Positions 20,421 through 30,819 of a stretch of DNA of 64,000 nucleotides are shown piece after piece. Made by a program: the position numbers and the translations under genes. A model generated the notes under the pieces. It had not been told where the DNA came from and ran no database searches. It saw nothing but the letters and a program-made list of their open reading frames with translations. This DNA is from Ichthyophis bannanicus (lineage: Eukaryota > Chordata > Amphibia > Gymnophiona > Ichthyophiidae). The stretch covers positions 105,129,026-105,193,025 of the forward strand of contig CM066051.1 in the NCBI GenBank assembly GCA_033557465.1, written 5' to 3'. The first letter of the stretch is position 1; each line of letters opens with the position of its first letter.

Positions 20421-21543
20421 TGTCCAGTCTTCATGCAGCAGGAAGACGTAGTGAGTCTAGCTGGGCTCACTAGTTTTAGGGTTTAGTATACCCTTGCTTT
20501 TCCTTAGCTACCCTTTTAATGCTTAATTTTTGTCCTATTAGGACTTCTTTTTATTTCTCCTTTCAGAGGTTCCTGTTTCTTTAAATCTCAAATTGTTATT
20601 TGAGCACTCTGTGCGGGGGGAGGGAGGACCTGTGGAAGGTCTCTCTCCTGCTCAGCCTATGCCGCCTTTATCTGCTTGACTGTCTGTGTCTCTTTATTGG
20701 GATCTCTGCCCCAGGGTTTTTCGGGGCAGAGCTCCTCTATTGCCGGTACAGCGGTTACTCTCCAGGGCATTGGGAGACAGCTGATTCCCTGTCGGTAAGT
20801 TTTTGGCGGCTGGAGGCGGTCAGAGCCGGTCCTGTCAGGCTCCCGCGCCTCTGCCCGGCCTTACTGGAGTTTTCTTTTTTCCCTTTTCTTTTGGTAGTGC
20901 TTGCCGGTGTTTCTTCGGGCAGCCTACGCGCCGGCGGGACTTTGGGGATCGGGCGACTACCAGGGTTTTTTGGTCTCCGGCGGTTTCTCCTGCGGGGGTT
21001 AAAAGCGCGCCAAAGTCCTCTTGCTATCAGCGGCCATTTTAGCTTCCCCGGTCTTGTCAGCGTGGTTTACACGCGGCGCTGTTCCTACCTTTAGCGATTG
21101 ATTTTCCTTTATTGCCTTTATTTTCCTTTATTTTCTTGGCCCCCTTCAGCTGTTTTCTTTTAGTTGATCCCTTTCCTTCGCGTTATTTTGTCCCGCGGTT
21201 GAAGGGCGGGGGGGGGGGGGTTGCGATTCGCTCTCTCTCTCTTCTGTCTCTTTTTTGCGGGTCTCCCAGTTTTTTTCTCTTAAGCAGTGTGTGCTTCTGT
21301 ACTTAAGTTTCCTTTCAGGGGTCATTTAAAAAAAAAAAAAAAAAAAAGAAAACACTGAAAAGGACAGCGCCTTTGACAGGGGTGAGAGCAACTGTGCTTG
21401 GGTTCTCTCTCTGCTCTTCTATTTCTCCTGGGCGCCCAGTTCCCACTTTGTGTGCTGGTTCTGCTGGGTTATCAGCCTTTCTTTTCACTCTCACCGATAA
21501 GGGGCATTTCTTTCCCGCCTACTCTCGGGGTCAGGGCGTGCCC

Positions 21544-23038
21544 ATGCCCGCGGGATCCATTTGTCTGATTTGTGGATCTCGGAGGAGTACAGTTTCTGAC
21601 ACAGGCGTCTGTCAGCGCTGTACTTCGGTGTCGCTCACCATGGAGCAGCACCTCGAGAGTTCATTGCCGGCAGTGGCGCAGTCCGGTTCCGCGGCGGTGA
21701 ACTTGGAGTCGCCGCTGGAGGGACCCTCGGGGCTTCCTTCCACGGGCTCCTTGGCTTCTGGGGGGCAAATGGACCTCGGGGGGGGTTTGCCCTTGGAGGA
21801 GTTTTCTCCCGATTTTGTCTTGTTGATGCATCAGGCATTTTGCCGTAGGCGCCAGAGCTTGGACGCTGCTCCTCCGTTGGTGCCACGGGGATTGGCTCCC
21901 GCCTCGGCGGTGGAGAGTCAGTTTCCCGGGCTCAAGGCCCCCAAGCGACAAACGTCTGCACGACTCCTTTCAGACAGAGACTGAATGGCCTGAAGGTGAT
22001 GATCCTGATCTCGACCATGAGGCGGAAGGGGAGGCCTTGGAGGAAGGCAAGCTCCCTGAACCGGAAGATCAGGCAAAGATTATTCGGGTTTTCAGGCGGG
22101 AGGAGTTGCCCGTTCTTGTTTCAGAGGCGCTCCAGACTCTAGGTTTGGCTCCGACTCCGCCGATAGAAGAGGCGGACGGCGTGGATCCCATTATTCAGGC
22201 GGTTCGGCAGACTAGCGTGGTTTTCCCCATGCACAAGGTTATTGATCAGATGATCCAGTCCGAATGGGATACTCCTGAATCAGGCCTCAAAGGGGTAAAG
22301 GTTATGCGTCGGCTCTACCCTATGTCGGACACCGATCTGGAGCGTTTTCGCTCGCCTAAGGTGGATGCGGCCGTCTCGGCGGTGACTAAAAAGACCACGA
22401 TTCCCGTAGAAGGCAGTGCAGCCTTGCGCGAGCCGCAGGACCGGAAGATGGACAGTCTATTGAAACAGTCGTTTGAGGCAGATGCCATGGCGTTACAGGC
22501 CTCGGTTTGTGGGGCTTGGGTAGCGCGTGCCTGTCTGCGCTGGGTTCAGCGGCTTCAACAATCGTCCTCCGTAGAGGCCGACATGTTAGGTGAGCTTCAC
22601 CGCTTGGAATCGGGGTCGGCATATTTGGCGGATGTTCAGTATGATCTCATCAGAGCCCTCTCTAATAGCATGGCGTCCGTGGTAGCGACACGTCGAGCTC
22701 TTTGGTTGAAGAATTGGGCGGCGGATGGGTCGTCCAAGTCGCGTCTGGGCAGATTACCCTTTAAAGGTCGGCTGCTCTTTGGTGAGGATTTGGATAAGTT
22801 GGTCAAGGATTTGGGTGAGTCCAAGGGCGGCCGCCTGCCAGAGGACCGTGCCAAGCGAGGACGGCTGCTGCCAGCGGTTCGGGGGCAGTTTCGGGACTTT
22901 CGTAGGTTTCGATCGCCCCGTTCTGGAAGGTTCCAGCGTGGCCGATATTTTTCAAGGACCTCGAGCTTTCGAGGTTTTCGCGGAGCCAGTAGGGGCTTTG
23001 CGACCACAACCCCTGCGTCTACTCGCAAGCCCCAATGA
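21544..23038 (+). pseudogene. DIRS-III gag-like ORF1, one frameshift
   Basis: The frame from the ATG at 21544 runs to a stop near 21984. The homologous frame resumes upstream of 22037 and runs to 23038 (333 codons from its first ATG), so a single indel near 21950-21975 splits the gene. The N-terminus has a Cys4 motif, C-x2-C-x12-C-x2-C ('CLICGSRRSTVSDTGVCQRC'), not visible in the other copies. The second part holds the conserved gag block also found in DIRS-IV ('PKVDAAVSAVTKKTTIPVEG', 'LLFGEDLDKLVKDLGESKGG') and an Arg/Gly/Phe-rich C-terminus suited to nucleic-acid binding. Its 3' end overlaps ORF2 by ~300 bp. Confidence 0.82.
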
Positions 23039-24941
23039 AGGGCAGCGGGCCTCGGTGGAGATTCCAGTGATCGGGGGGCGTCTTCGATGCCTTCTCTCCG
23101 CTTGGGCCCAGATCACCTCCGATCAGTGGGTTTTGGACATCGTCCGGGACGGGTATGTCCTGGACTTGGCCAGGCCCGTCCTCGATTCCTTTGTGGCGTC
23201 TCCCTGCCGGGGAGCTCGAAAGACAGCTCACGTTCGCCAAACCCTCGATCGCCTACTCCAGCTGGGGGCGGTAGTTCCCGTGCCGCCGGCGGAGTATGGT
23301 ATCGGAAGGTACTCCATTTATTTCGTGGTGCCAAAGAAGGGTGGCGACCTTCGCCCCATTTTGTATCTCAAAGGGGTGAACCGCTGTCTGCGGGTACCCC
23401 ACTTTCACATGGAGACCCTTCGGTCAGTGCTGGTCGCCGTCCGCAAGGGCGAGTTCCTCACTTCCCTAGATCTCACGGAGGCTTATCTTCATATCCCGAT
23501 TCGGGAGGATCAGCAAAAGTACCTCCGATTTGCCGTGCCGTGGGGTCATTTCCAGTTCCAGGCATTGCCCTTCGGTCTCGCTACCGCGCCGAGGGTGTTC
23601 ACCAAAATCATGGTGGTAGTCACGGCGGCCTTGCGCAAGGAAGGCGTGCTTGTCCATCCTTATCTAGACGACTGGTTGATTCGGGGGAAGTCTCGCGAGG
23701 AGAGTATGGCAGCGACGTCCAAGGTCGTGGCGCTGTTGCAGTCTCTCAGCTGGGTCGTCAACACGCGCAAGAGCCATCTGGTTCCGACGCAGAGTTTGGA
23801 GTACTTAGGCGTACAGTTCGATACTTGCGGGGGAGCGGTTTTCCTTCCCGACCGCAGGGTGTTGGCGCTCCAGTCTCTCGTCCGTCGGTTTCGACAGAAC
23901 CCCGCTCCTTCGGCGTGGCTATACCTTCAGTTGCTGGGAACGATGGCGGCTTCCCTGGAGGTCGTGCCTTGGGCTCGCTTTCACATGCGTTCCCTTCAGA
24001 GAGCCTTGCTCCGTCGCTGGTCCAACCAATCGGATTCCCTGAACAAACGACTTCCTTGCCCCCTGACGGTACGGCGAGATCTTCAGTGGTGGCTGCGACG
24101 GTCGTCGCTCCGAGCGGGAATGCCTCTGGAGCAACCGCGCTGGCTTCCGCTTCTGACGGATGCTTGTCTGTCGGGCTGGGGCGCCCACTGCGCCGACCGG
24201 TTCGTTCAGGGTCTCTGGTCTCCGGAGGAAAACGGCTGGTCCATCAATCGCCTGGAACTTCGAGCAGTGCGGTTGGCCTTGCAAAGTTTCGAAGCCCTGA
24301 TAGCCTCTCGGGCAGTACGGGTGCTCTCCGACAATGCAGCGACAGTCGCGTACATCAACAGACAGGGCGGCACCGGCAGTGTCGGCTTGGAGGCGGAGGC
24401 TCGGCTGTTGTTCGAGTGGATCGAGCCTCGGCTACCAGCCATCTCGGCAGCGCACATTTCCGGGAAAGACAATGTGACGGCCGACTTTCTCAGCAGGGTT
24501 CAGGTGGATCCCGGCGAATGGGAGCTCAACCCGCAGGTATTCACGCAGCTGGTTCAGCGTTGGGGCCAGCCAGTTATGGACCTGATGGCCACGTTTCGCT
24601 CAGCAAAAGCGGCTCGCTTCTACAGTCGTCGACGGGAGCCGATGTCAGAAGGTCTCGATGCCCTGTTACAGACGTGGCCCTCCTCGGGTCTTCTTTACGT
24701 GTTTCCTCCGTGGCCTCTGGTGGGGCGCGTGATTCAGCGCATCGAGGCCCACCGGGGCCAAGTACTTTTGATAGCCCCGGATTGGCCTCGACGTCCGTGG
24801 TATGCCGATCTGATGAGATTGGTAGACGGCTCTCCGTGGCGGCTGCCGCTAGCTCCGGATCTGTTGTGTCAGGGTCCTCTACGCATGCCACAAGTGGGGA
24901 GATTCTGTCTTACGGCCTGGCTATTGAAAGGGCGCGGCTGA
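22725..24941 (+). CDS. DIRS-III reverse transcriptase / RNase H / methyltransferase (ORF2)
   Basis: A 738-codon open frame; the first ~100 codons overlap gag and may not be native. RT motifs are 'YFVVPKKGGDLRPI', 'LTSLDLTEAYLHIPI', 'LPFGLATAPRVF' and catalytic 'YLDDWLI' at residues 313-319. RNase H is shown by 'LTDACLSGWGAHC', 'LELRAVRLAL' and 'SDNAATVAYINRQGG'. The methyltransferase-like tail has 'VMDLMATFRSAKA', 'LYVFPPWPLVGRV' and 'LIAPDWPRRPWY'. All catalytic positions I can identify are intact. Sequence is close to DIRS-IV and distant from DIRS-I. Confidence 0.92.
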   Translation: MGRPSRVWADYPLKVGCSLVRIWISWSRIWVSPRAAACQRTVPSEDGCCQRFGGSFGTFVGFDRPVLEGSSVADIFQGPRAFEVFAEPVGALRPQPLRLLASPNEGQRASVEIPVIGGRLRCLLSAWAQITSDQWVLDIVRDGYVLDLARPVLDSFVASPCRGARKTAHVRQTLDRLLQLGAVVPVPPAEYGIGRYSIYFVVPKKGGDLRPILYLKGVNRCLRVPHFHMETLRSVLVAVRKGEFLTSLDLTEAYLHIPIREDQQKYLRFAVPWGHFQFQALPFGLATAPRVFTKIMVVVTAALRKEGVLVHPYLDDWLIRGKSREESMAATSKVVALLQSLSWVVNTRKSHLVPTQSLEYLGVQFDTCGGAVFLPDRRVLALQSLVRRFRQNPAPSAWLYLQLLGTMAASLEVVPWARFHMRSLQRALLRRWSNQSDSLNKRLPCPLTVRRDLQWWLRRSSLRAGMPLEQPRWLPLLTDACLSGWGAHCADRFVQGLWSPEENGWSINRLELRAVRLALQSFEALIASRAVRVLSDNAATVAYINRQGGTGSVGLEAEARLLFEWIEPRLPAISAAHISGKDNVTADFLSRVQVDPGEWELNPQVFTQLVQRWGQPVMDLMATFRSAKAARFYSRRREPMSEGLDALLQTWPSSGLLYVFPPWPLVGRVIQRIEAHRGQVLLIAPDWPRRPWYADLMRLVDGSPWRLPLAPDLLCQGPLRMPQVGRFCLTAWLLKGRG

Positions 24942-25977
24942 GAAAACGCGGTTATTCCAAGTCTGTTGTGGCGACCCTGTTACAAGCGCGCAAGAGCTCC
25001 ACTTCTCTGGCCTATGTCCGAGTGTGGCGCATCTTTGAGGATTGGTGCTCTCGCCGTCAGGTTCGAGCCGCTACGGCCTCAATCCCCGTGGTTCTTGATT
25101 TTCTGCAAGATGGGTTTGCTAAAGGTTTGGCTGTCAGTTCTTTGCGAGTGCAGTTGGCGGCGCTCTCCTGCTACCGAGGTAAGGTTCACGGCGTGTCGCT
25201 GGGGGCCCATGTCGATGTCGTTCGCTTCTTGCGGGCCGTCTCTCGGCTGCGGCCGGTCCGCAGACCTTCTGTGCCTTCCTGGGATCTCAACTTGGTTTTG
25301 TGGTCTCTCACTGCGGCTCCTTTTGAGCCTCTTTCTCATAGTTCGGTAAAGGATTTGACTCTTAAAACGGTGTTCTTAGTAGCGATTTGCTCGGCGCGGC
25401 GTATCTCCGAACTTCAGGCACTCTCTTGTAGGGAACCTTTCTTATCTTTCTCGGCCCAGAAAGTCGTTCTGCGGCCGGTGCCTTCCTTTTTGCCTAAGGT
25501 ATCCTCTCCTTTCCACGTGAATCAAGTGGTTTCGCTCCCAGTATTTCCGGCATCGGGGAGCACGCCTCTGATCGCGGTTTTAGTCGCTTGGATCTTAAGA
25601 GGGTTCTTCGGCGATATTTGAAAGTTACCAGTGAATTTCGTAAATCGGATCATTTATTTGTGCTGTTTGGCGGGCCTCGCAAAGGTGAGGCTGCGGCGAA
25701 AGCCTCCATTGCTCGGTGGATTAAAGAGGCGATTGGCTCGGCCTATCTGTTGCACGGTCGGCTACCGCCGGTTGGTTTGCGCGCCCATTCCACCAGGGCG
25801 CAGGCTGCGTCCTGGGTGGAGTTTAGTTTTGTATCTCCGGAAGAGATATGTAGGGCGGCAACGTGGTCTTCTCTTCACACCTTCAGTAAGCACTATAGAC
25901 TTGATGTCATGGCGGCGGGCGATGCACGTTTCGGATCTTCTGTTCTGCGTGCCGGTTGGAAGAATCCCGCCCGTTAG
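23087..25977 (+). pseudogene. DIRS-III tyrosine recombinase (ORF3), frameshifted
   Basis: One frame is open from 23087 to 25621, the first ~1.8 kb inside ORF2 in the -1 register. The recombinase proper starts at about 24890 ('RKRGYSKSVVATLLQA') and keeps the first catalytic arginine (Arg772 in 'SARRISELQAL'). Near 25570 the frame shifts by what looks like a missing base, so the last ~130 codons lie in another frame (25588-25977). That part carries the other catalytic residues ('LRAHSTRAQ' with H-x2-R, and 'KHYRLDV' with the nucleophilic Tyr). As it stands the product would lack the nucleophile. Confidence 0.88.
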
Positions 25978-25992
25978 GCTGCTTTGTTACAT

Positions 25993-26088
25993 CCCATCTG
26001 TGAGGACTAAGCTGGAGGAACGATAAGGAAATAGTAATTACACTTACCTGGTAATTGTAGTTCCTTGAGAGACGACAGCTTAGTCCTC
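25993..26088. repeat. DIRS-III internal complementary region
   Basis: CCATCTGTGAGGACTAAGC...CGATAAGGAA is the complement of the left end and ATAGTAATTACACTTACC...CTTAGTCC is the complement of the right end. They meet at 26030/26031, a copy of the predicted circle junction. Confidence 0.93.
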
Positions 26089-26373
26089 CTGCCCTCCCTA
26101 TATTCTCTATTTTTAGAGCGGCACGCCTTGGGTTCAGACGTACGTGCTTCCAGGTGAGTGTCCTTTCTTAGTTCTTGGGCTTCGCTGTCATTCCTTTCTC
26201 TCTCTCTCGCTATCGGCTTATGCTGTGGCAGGAGCGGGACGTTCTGTATCTGTGGCTTTAGTTCGCTTAACAGTAAAAAACAAAAAACAAAAAAAAAAAC
26301 AACAACATAGGAACTTCAACTAACGGAACCTTTTAAAGGTTAGCTCTTTCTTGAGTTTGCTTTGACAATAGGT

Positions 26374-26485
26374 CACTGGAGCTTCAGGGATGCCTGGTTG
26401 CCTGATTCCAGAGGAGCTGAAATTTGATTGGTCCAGTCTTCATGCTGCAGGAAGAGGTGCACAACCCATCTGTGAGGACTAAGCT
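26374..26485 (-). repeat. DIRS-III right inverted terminal repeat
   Basis: 112 bp complementary to 20309-20420. The unique right end (CTCAAGGAACTACAATTACC...) follows to 26531. Confidence 0.92.
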
Positions 26486-28100
26486 GTCGTCTCTCAAGGA
26501 ACTACAATTACCAGGTAAGTGTAATTACTATTTTCCTTCTACAGCTCACATGCACTTGTGCCTGACTCAATTACCAATAATTAGCCAGCTGCAAACCCCT
26601 TCGCTGGTTCACTCTCTCTATGTGGCTCAATCCTACCCTAAAGCTTTCTTGCAGAGACTTTTCTGGGTAGATAAAAGAACAAGTTACAGTTCCTTTTGGT
26701 GGTTGTTGTATTAGTGAGAAACTACTTTAAAACAGCAGCCTAGACAGAGAGCAATCCATGTATTCATTCTGATCATTTGATATATCTCCTTCTTCCTCAA
26801 ATATCATGGAATCAATATCATGGTCTGGCTCAGAGGAATTCCTTAATTGATCACTCTCAGGATAATATTTGTTTCCCTGCTGTCTTCCTGGAGAAGAGCT
26901 AGGGCATAGATCAAAGTTCATACCTGAGCTTCCTTTGCTGTTAGGTTTCCTCTCCAGGTATCCTGGCCAGTAAGTAATCCAGCTTTTATGTCCAGCCTTC
27001 CAATCAAGATCCCTGGACACTGGGTCTTTCTTCACATACCTTCTTGCACCGGTCTTAGGGCCCCTTCCAAATGCAGCCGTCTCCTTCAAAGGTGCCGTCT
27101 GGGAATTCCTGGCTTTATAACCCCACTCCTCTGGCTTCTTCCAGTCCAATGGAGTATGCTTGCCTCTGGAATCACTCCTAACACACGTACTGCTGTGGGC
27201 TCCTTCTTTAGACCTCCAAGATGTCTTTCTCTTCTTCCTTCCACGTTGCTTCTGCTGTTGTAGTCCTCTCTCTTCTTTCTCCAATGGCTTCTGCTTCTGT
27301 CTCTCCTTGTTCTGTCTCTGTGTATAATATGTTTTACTTTTAACGTGCTTAGAGGGACACACTCCACCTTAGCACAGCCCAGGTGTGCTGAATCAAGCCC
27401 TGCCCTTGGAGATGAGTGATTGGGGATTACCTCATAGCTCTCCTGATTGAACACACGTTTCCCCACTTCAGCTCTTCTAGAGGCTGTTTGTAACCTGGTG
27501 CATTCTGGGACTGGTAGTCTTTTATGAAAACTTTCTGTTTTAGTATTTCTACCAGCAAAGACAGGTTGCTTGTTCAGAGCCAATTCACCTCTTTTATAGC
27601 TCCCTCCTGAACTATGATAAGCTTCCTTATCACAGGGTGCAATATATACAGGTTGGGCTATCTACATTGGGCTATATACAATTTACAAAGAGTAGTAGGA
27701 TGTATTGATGTTGTGGATGTCATTTCTTGAGTAACTCATTTTGTGGTGTGTTTGGGGTGGATTGGTGGTCTTCGTTGAATTGATCAATGAATAGAGTGGT
27801 TTTGAGTAGCTTTCGGAAATCCTTTATATCTGTTGTTGATTTTAGGTTATCTGGGAGGACATACCAGATAGCAGGGGCAGCAAGAGAGAAGGCTCGCATG
27901 GATGTGATTTTGTTTCTTCTTGTAAATAGAGTAGGTGTTGGTATATTGTTTTTGGTGCTGTTTCTGTCTGGTCTTTTGCTTGTTTTGGTTCCAATGAGTT
28001 CTTGTAGTATTTCTGCTGAGATGTTGTTTTTAATTTTGAAGATGGTGAGCTCTGATTTATATTTTGCCCGTGAGGAGATTGGTAGCCAGTGTGGTGGCTC

Positions 28101-28522
28101 GGTTTACGCAAGGTCTTCTTTTGACAAAGCCGCCTCTTCGTCCCTTACCCTTGGCACGGGACTTAAATGTTGTTCTTGCACAGCTGATGCATAGCCCTTT
28201 TGAGCCATTGGCATCTGCTCCTTTAAAATTCCTGACATGGAAAGTCCTTTTCCTCGTTGTATTAACTTCAGCCCATAGGGTCAGCGAACTCCAAGCTTTG
28301 GTGTATTACACTCCATTCACCAGATTCCACCATGACAAAGTGGTCCTCGGGACATACCCTAAATTTCTTCCGAAAGTAGTCACTTCTTCCACTTAAACTA
28401 ATTCATTTCGCTTCCAACATTCTTTCCCAGACTTCACTCCTCTCAAGCTGAGGCCAAGCATCACACTCTTGATTGCAAGAGAGCGCTCGCTTTCTATTTT
28501 GACCGCACTGGATGTCATCATA
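28101..28522 (+). pseudogene. DIRS-II fossil, segment 2: recombinase catalytic core
   Basis: Resumes the recombinase interrupted at 19662: 'RFTQGLLLTKPPLRPLP', 'LNVVLAQLMHSPFEPLA', 'VLTSAHRVSELQALV' with the catalytic Arg kept, and 'TYPKFLPKV'. It is then cut by a hAT element whose 8-bp duplication is 28523-28530. Confidence 0.88.
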
Positions 28523-28662
28523 ATCCTCACCGGGGGCGGCTCAAGGCAATCTGCTGCCTGAGGCGAAAGATGAGATGGTGCCGCCCCCGCCCCCTTAAAG
28601 GGGGGCGGGGCTTTTTCAGAACTCCAATCAGGGACTGAACCAAACCAAAAAGCCAATTAGAT

Positions 28663-29235
28663 TATATTTATTTAATTAACAGTATTTCTATACCGCCTTC
28701 TCCTTCAATCAAGGCGGTTTCCACGGCAAACAATCAAGGGGTGTTCAAGTGTTTTTATGCAATGGTGTGTGTTGTGTGTTAGGGGTGGCGAGTATTTGAT
28801 TTGGATTGTGCTTTCTACATTGTGCGCTGTTATACATCGTGAGCTTTTATACATTCATATATACAAGCTTAGGGTGGGGGGGAGGGTCCGATGTTCTGGC
28901 TTGGTTGGTAGCTCATGTGGCATGTCCATAGTGTTTGGTGAATAGAGTTATCTTCAGCTGTTTGCGGAAGTCCTTGAGGTCTGTGATTAGTCTCAGTTCA
29001 TCTGGAAGGGTGTTCCAGATTGATGGAGCAGCCAGGGAGAGTGCTCGTTCTGCGGTGTCCTTGTGGGTCTTGGCGAAGTCTTTTGGGGTGTTTACTCTAT
29101 TGGAGGTGCCTCTTCTCCTTGGTCGTGTGCTTGTGTCAGGTTGTATGAGTGTGTGTAGGCTTATGGCTGAAGAGTGTTGTTTGATCTTGAATATGTTTAT
29201 GATTGTTTTGTATTTGATGCGTGAGCTGATTGGGA
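28663..29235 (-). mobile_element. L2-like LINE 3' fragment, antisense
   Basis: The minus strand encodes 'LQWLPISSRIKYKTIINIFK' and 'SIWNTLPDELRLITDLKDFR', then the stem-and-tail 3' end. It is inserted in hAT element 1. Confidence 0.82.
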
Positions 29236-29827
29236 GCCACTGCAGATCTTTCAGTAGCATTCCACCATATCTCATCATCCTCTTTATCTGACCTCCTCCA
29301 ACACACACAGAACGCCAGATCTAGACGATCTGTAACAGAGAACATGCTAACAATCCCAAAGGACATTACAAAACTCACTCAAACAACCACTTTAAGAGCA
29401 TTCTCATCCTTCGCCCCTAGGTGCTGGAACATGCTACCCCTAGTATTAGATCACAAAAAGACCTGTCCCAATTCAGAAAATCCCTAAAAACTCATCTCTT
29501 CCTACAACACTTCTCACAATGTACTGACCCCCACCCCCTCCCCCTCCTTCACAAACCATCGATCATGGCTAATCAAATAAGCTCCCGAAACCTTATCACT
29601 TGTTCTTGACCAAACCCCACAAACCCTACCTTTAGAGCTCGAGCATTTAAGAATCTATTGTAAATAGTTGAGAATATCTGTTATTTATTAAACCCTGTTA
29701 TCCATGTTTTATCTCCTGTTCCTTGTAAACTTAACATTTGTTCTATGTTTAAGTACAAAATTGTTAAAATGTAAACCGCGCTGATAACAAAAGTGCGGTA
29801 TATAAAAGCTGTTAAATAAATAAATAA
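29236..29827 (+). mobile_element. L2-like LINE 3' fragment
   Basis: Reads 'CWNMLPLVLDHKKT' and 'LKTHLFLQHF' in broken frames, then AAACCGCGCTGATAAC...GTGCGGTATATAAAAGC and TAAATAAATAAA. It is head-to-head with the preceding fragment. A ~58-bp foldback (TTTCGGCTGCCTGCT ... AGCAGACAGCCGAAA) follows at 29829-29886. Confidence 0.8.
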
Positions 29828-29889
29828 ATTTCGGCTGCCTGCTATTGTCCTGCCAGTGGTAGCAGGGCAACAGCAGACAGCCGAAATGC

Positions 29890-30815
29890 GTCCCCCAAGC
29901 CTTTGCGTCCTGTGCGGCTGCACCACTTGCACAGGGCTAGGTACGGTCCTGTTTGCACATCAAGGAGCTAAAAGAGAACAAGAATCAACAGCACAGTTTA
30001 TAAAACTAAATTATAACTCATTTTTATTTTGTTGTTATAATCTACGTTATGGTTCTTGCTTTTTCTTTTTCAACATATATTTTGCATCCACAATGGGTGC
30101 AGAGCAGAACCAGGACATTCACCCACAGAATTCAATATTAAAAAAAAAAATATCTGATTCTGATCATCTCACTAACATCAACAACAACCACTATTCTCCA
30201 GTACCAGGCATGTTGTGAACTAATACAAAACCCTACAACAAAGAGCAAACCTACCATACCATACCATACCAGCACAAACTTCCAAAACTCACATAAGGAG
30301 CCCATCCAAAAAAGCGTCACTGTAAATACTACAGTGGGTCCTGGAACATCCATAGACCTATCTGAAAAGCTGAACAAGTCAAATTACTACAGTACAGTAT
30401 AGATCTTTATGTACAAACTCCATATTATCAGAGCACCTGGCCTCAGTCACACACTCACAACATCGACCCTCACCAAGTACAGAATAAGTAACCACAATCT
30501 AAAATAAAAATAAAGATATGTAGACAAAATATAAACTGACACCCCAAGAAGCCAGAGTCCACATGCAGTGCAACATCAGATAAATAAGAGATGCAGTTCC
30601 CCAATACTGTGTAAAATATAAAGATAGCACAAAGTCCAATCACTAAAATGAAATAAAAATATTTTTTCTACCTTTGTTGTTTGACCATTTTATTCTCTGA
30701 TCATGCTGGTCCCGATCTGAGGCTTCTGCTTTCCTGTCTTCTCTTAGCTCTCTTTCTGTGGTCTATGGTCCATCTGCCATTTCTTATCTCTTATTTTGTT
30801 TTCTTCACTTCTTTC
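29890..30815. other. Anonymous AT-rich interior of hAT element 1
   Basis: No recognisable coding, RNA or repeat family. It contains A-rich runs and short Ser/Phe-rich frames with no family resemblance. Confidence 0.4.
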
Positions 30816-30819
30816 CATC

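Larger units (their letters stand above)
20292..26531 (+). mobile_element. DIRS-III: full-length DIRS retrotransposon, coding frames broken
   Basis: Left end TTCCTTATCG, right end GTAATTACTAT. The 112-bp inverted terminal repeats (20309-20420 and 26374-26485) look identical. The internal complementary region (25993-26088) joins complements of both ends at 26030/26031. Gag-like, RT/RNase H/methyltransferase and recombinase frames lie between in the usual order. It inserted into the minus-strand LTR at TTCCTT without a clear duplication, consistent with recombinase-mediated insertion. One frameshift in gag and one in the recombinase suggest the copy itself is inactive although structurally complete. 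Confidence 0.95.
19931..27634 (-). mobile_element. Solo LTR (~1.46 kb), split by DIRS-III
   Basis: The minus strand starts TGTGATAAGGAAGC (27634) and ends GAACTACA (19931), giving TG...CA termini with a 4-bp duplication GGGT on both sides (19927-19930 and 27635-27638). It has a TATAAAAG box at 27592-27599 and an AATAAA at 20010-20015 on the same strand. No primer-binding site, gag or pol was found, so it is read as a solo LTR of an unclassified LTR retroelement. A 211-codon basic frame (27362-26727) inside it resembles nothing I know and may be non-coding. The TATA box lies only ~40 bp from the 5' end, which is unusually close. Confidence 0.7.
19663..28100 (-). mobile_element. L2-like LINE inserted into DIRS-II, later split by an LTR
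   Basis: On the minus strand the LINE runs from about 28100 (5'-truncated; complement of ATTGGTAGCCAGTGTGG, the 'HWLP' region) to a tail at 19663-19700 (TTTCTTTCTTTCTTTATTTA on the plus strand). Parts 27635-28100 and 19663-19930 belong to it. Both DIRS-II edges (19662 and ~28101) abut it. The 3' part has the usual stem (CTTTATCC ... CAAAGCGGA). Confidence 0.8.

Noticed and set aside
26727..27583. Basic minus-strand frames of 211 and 165 codons
   Set aside because: Overlapping frames inside an LTR with no recognisable domain; not called as a gene.
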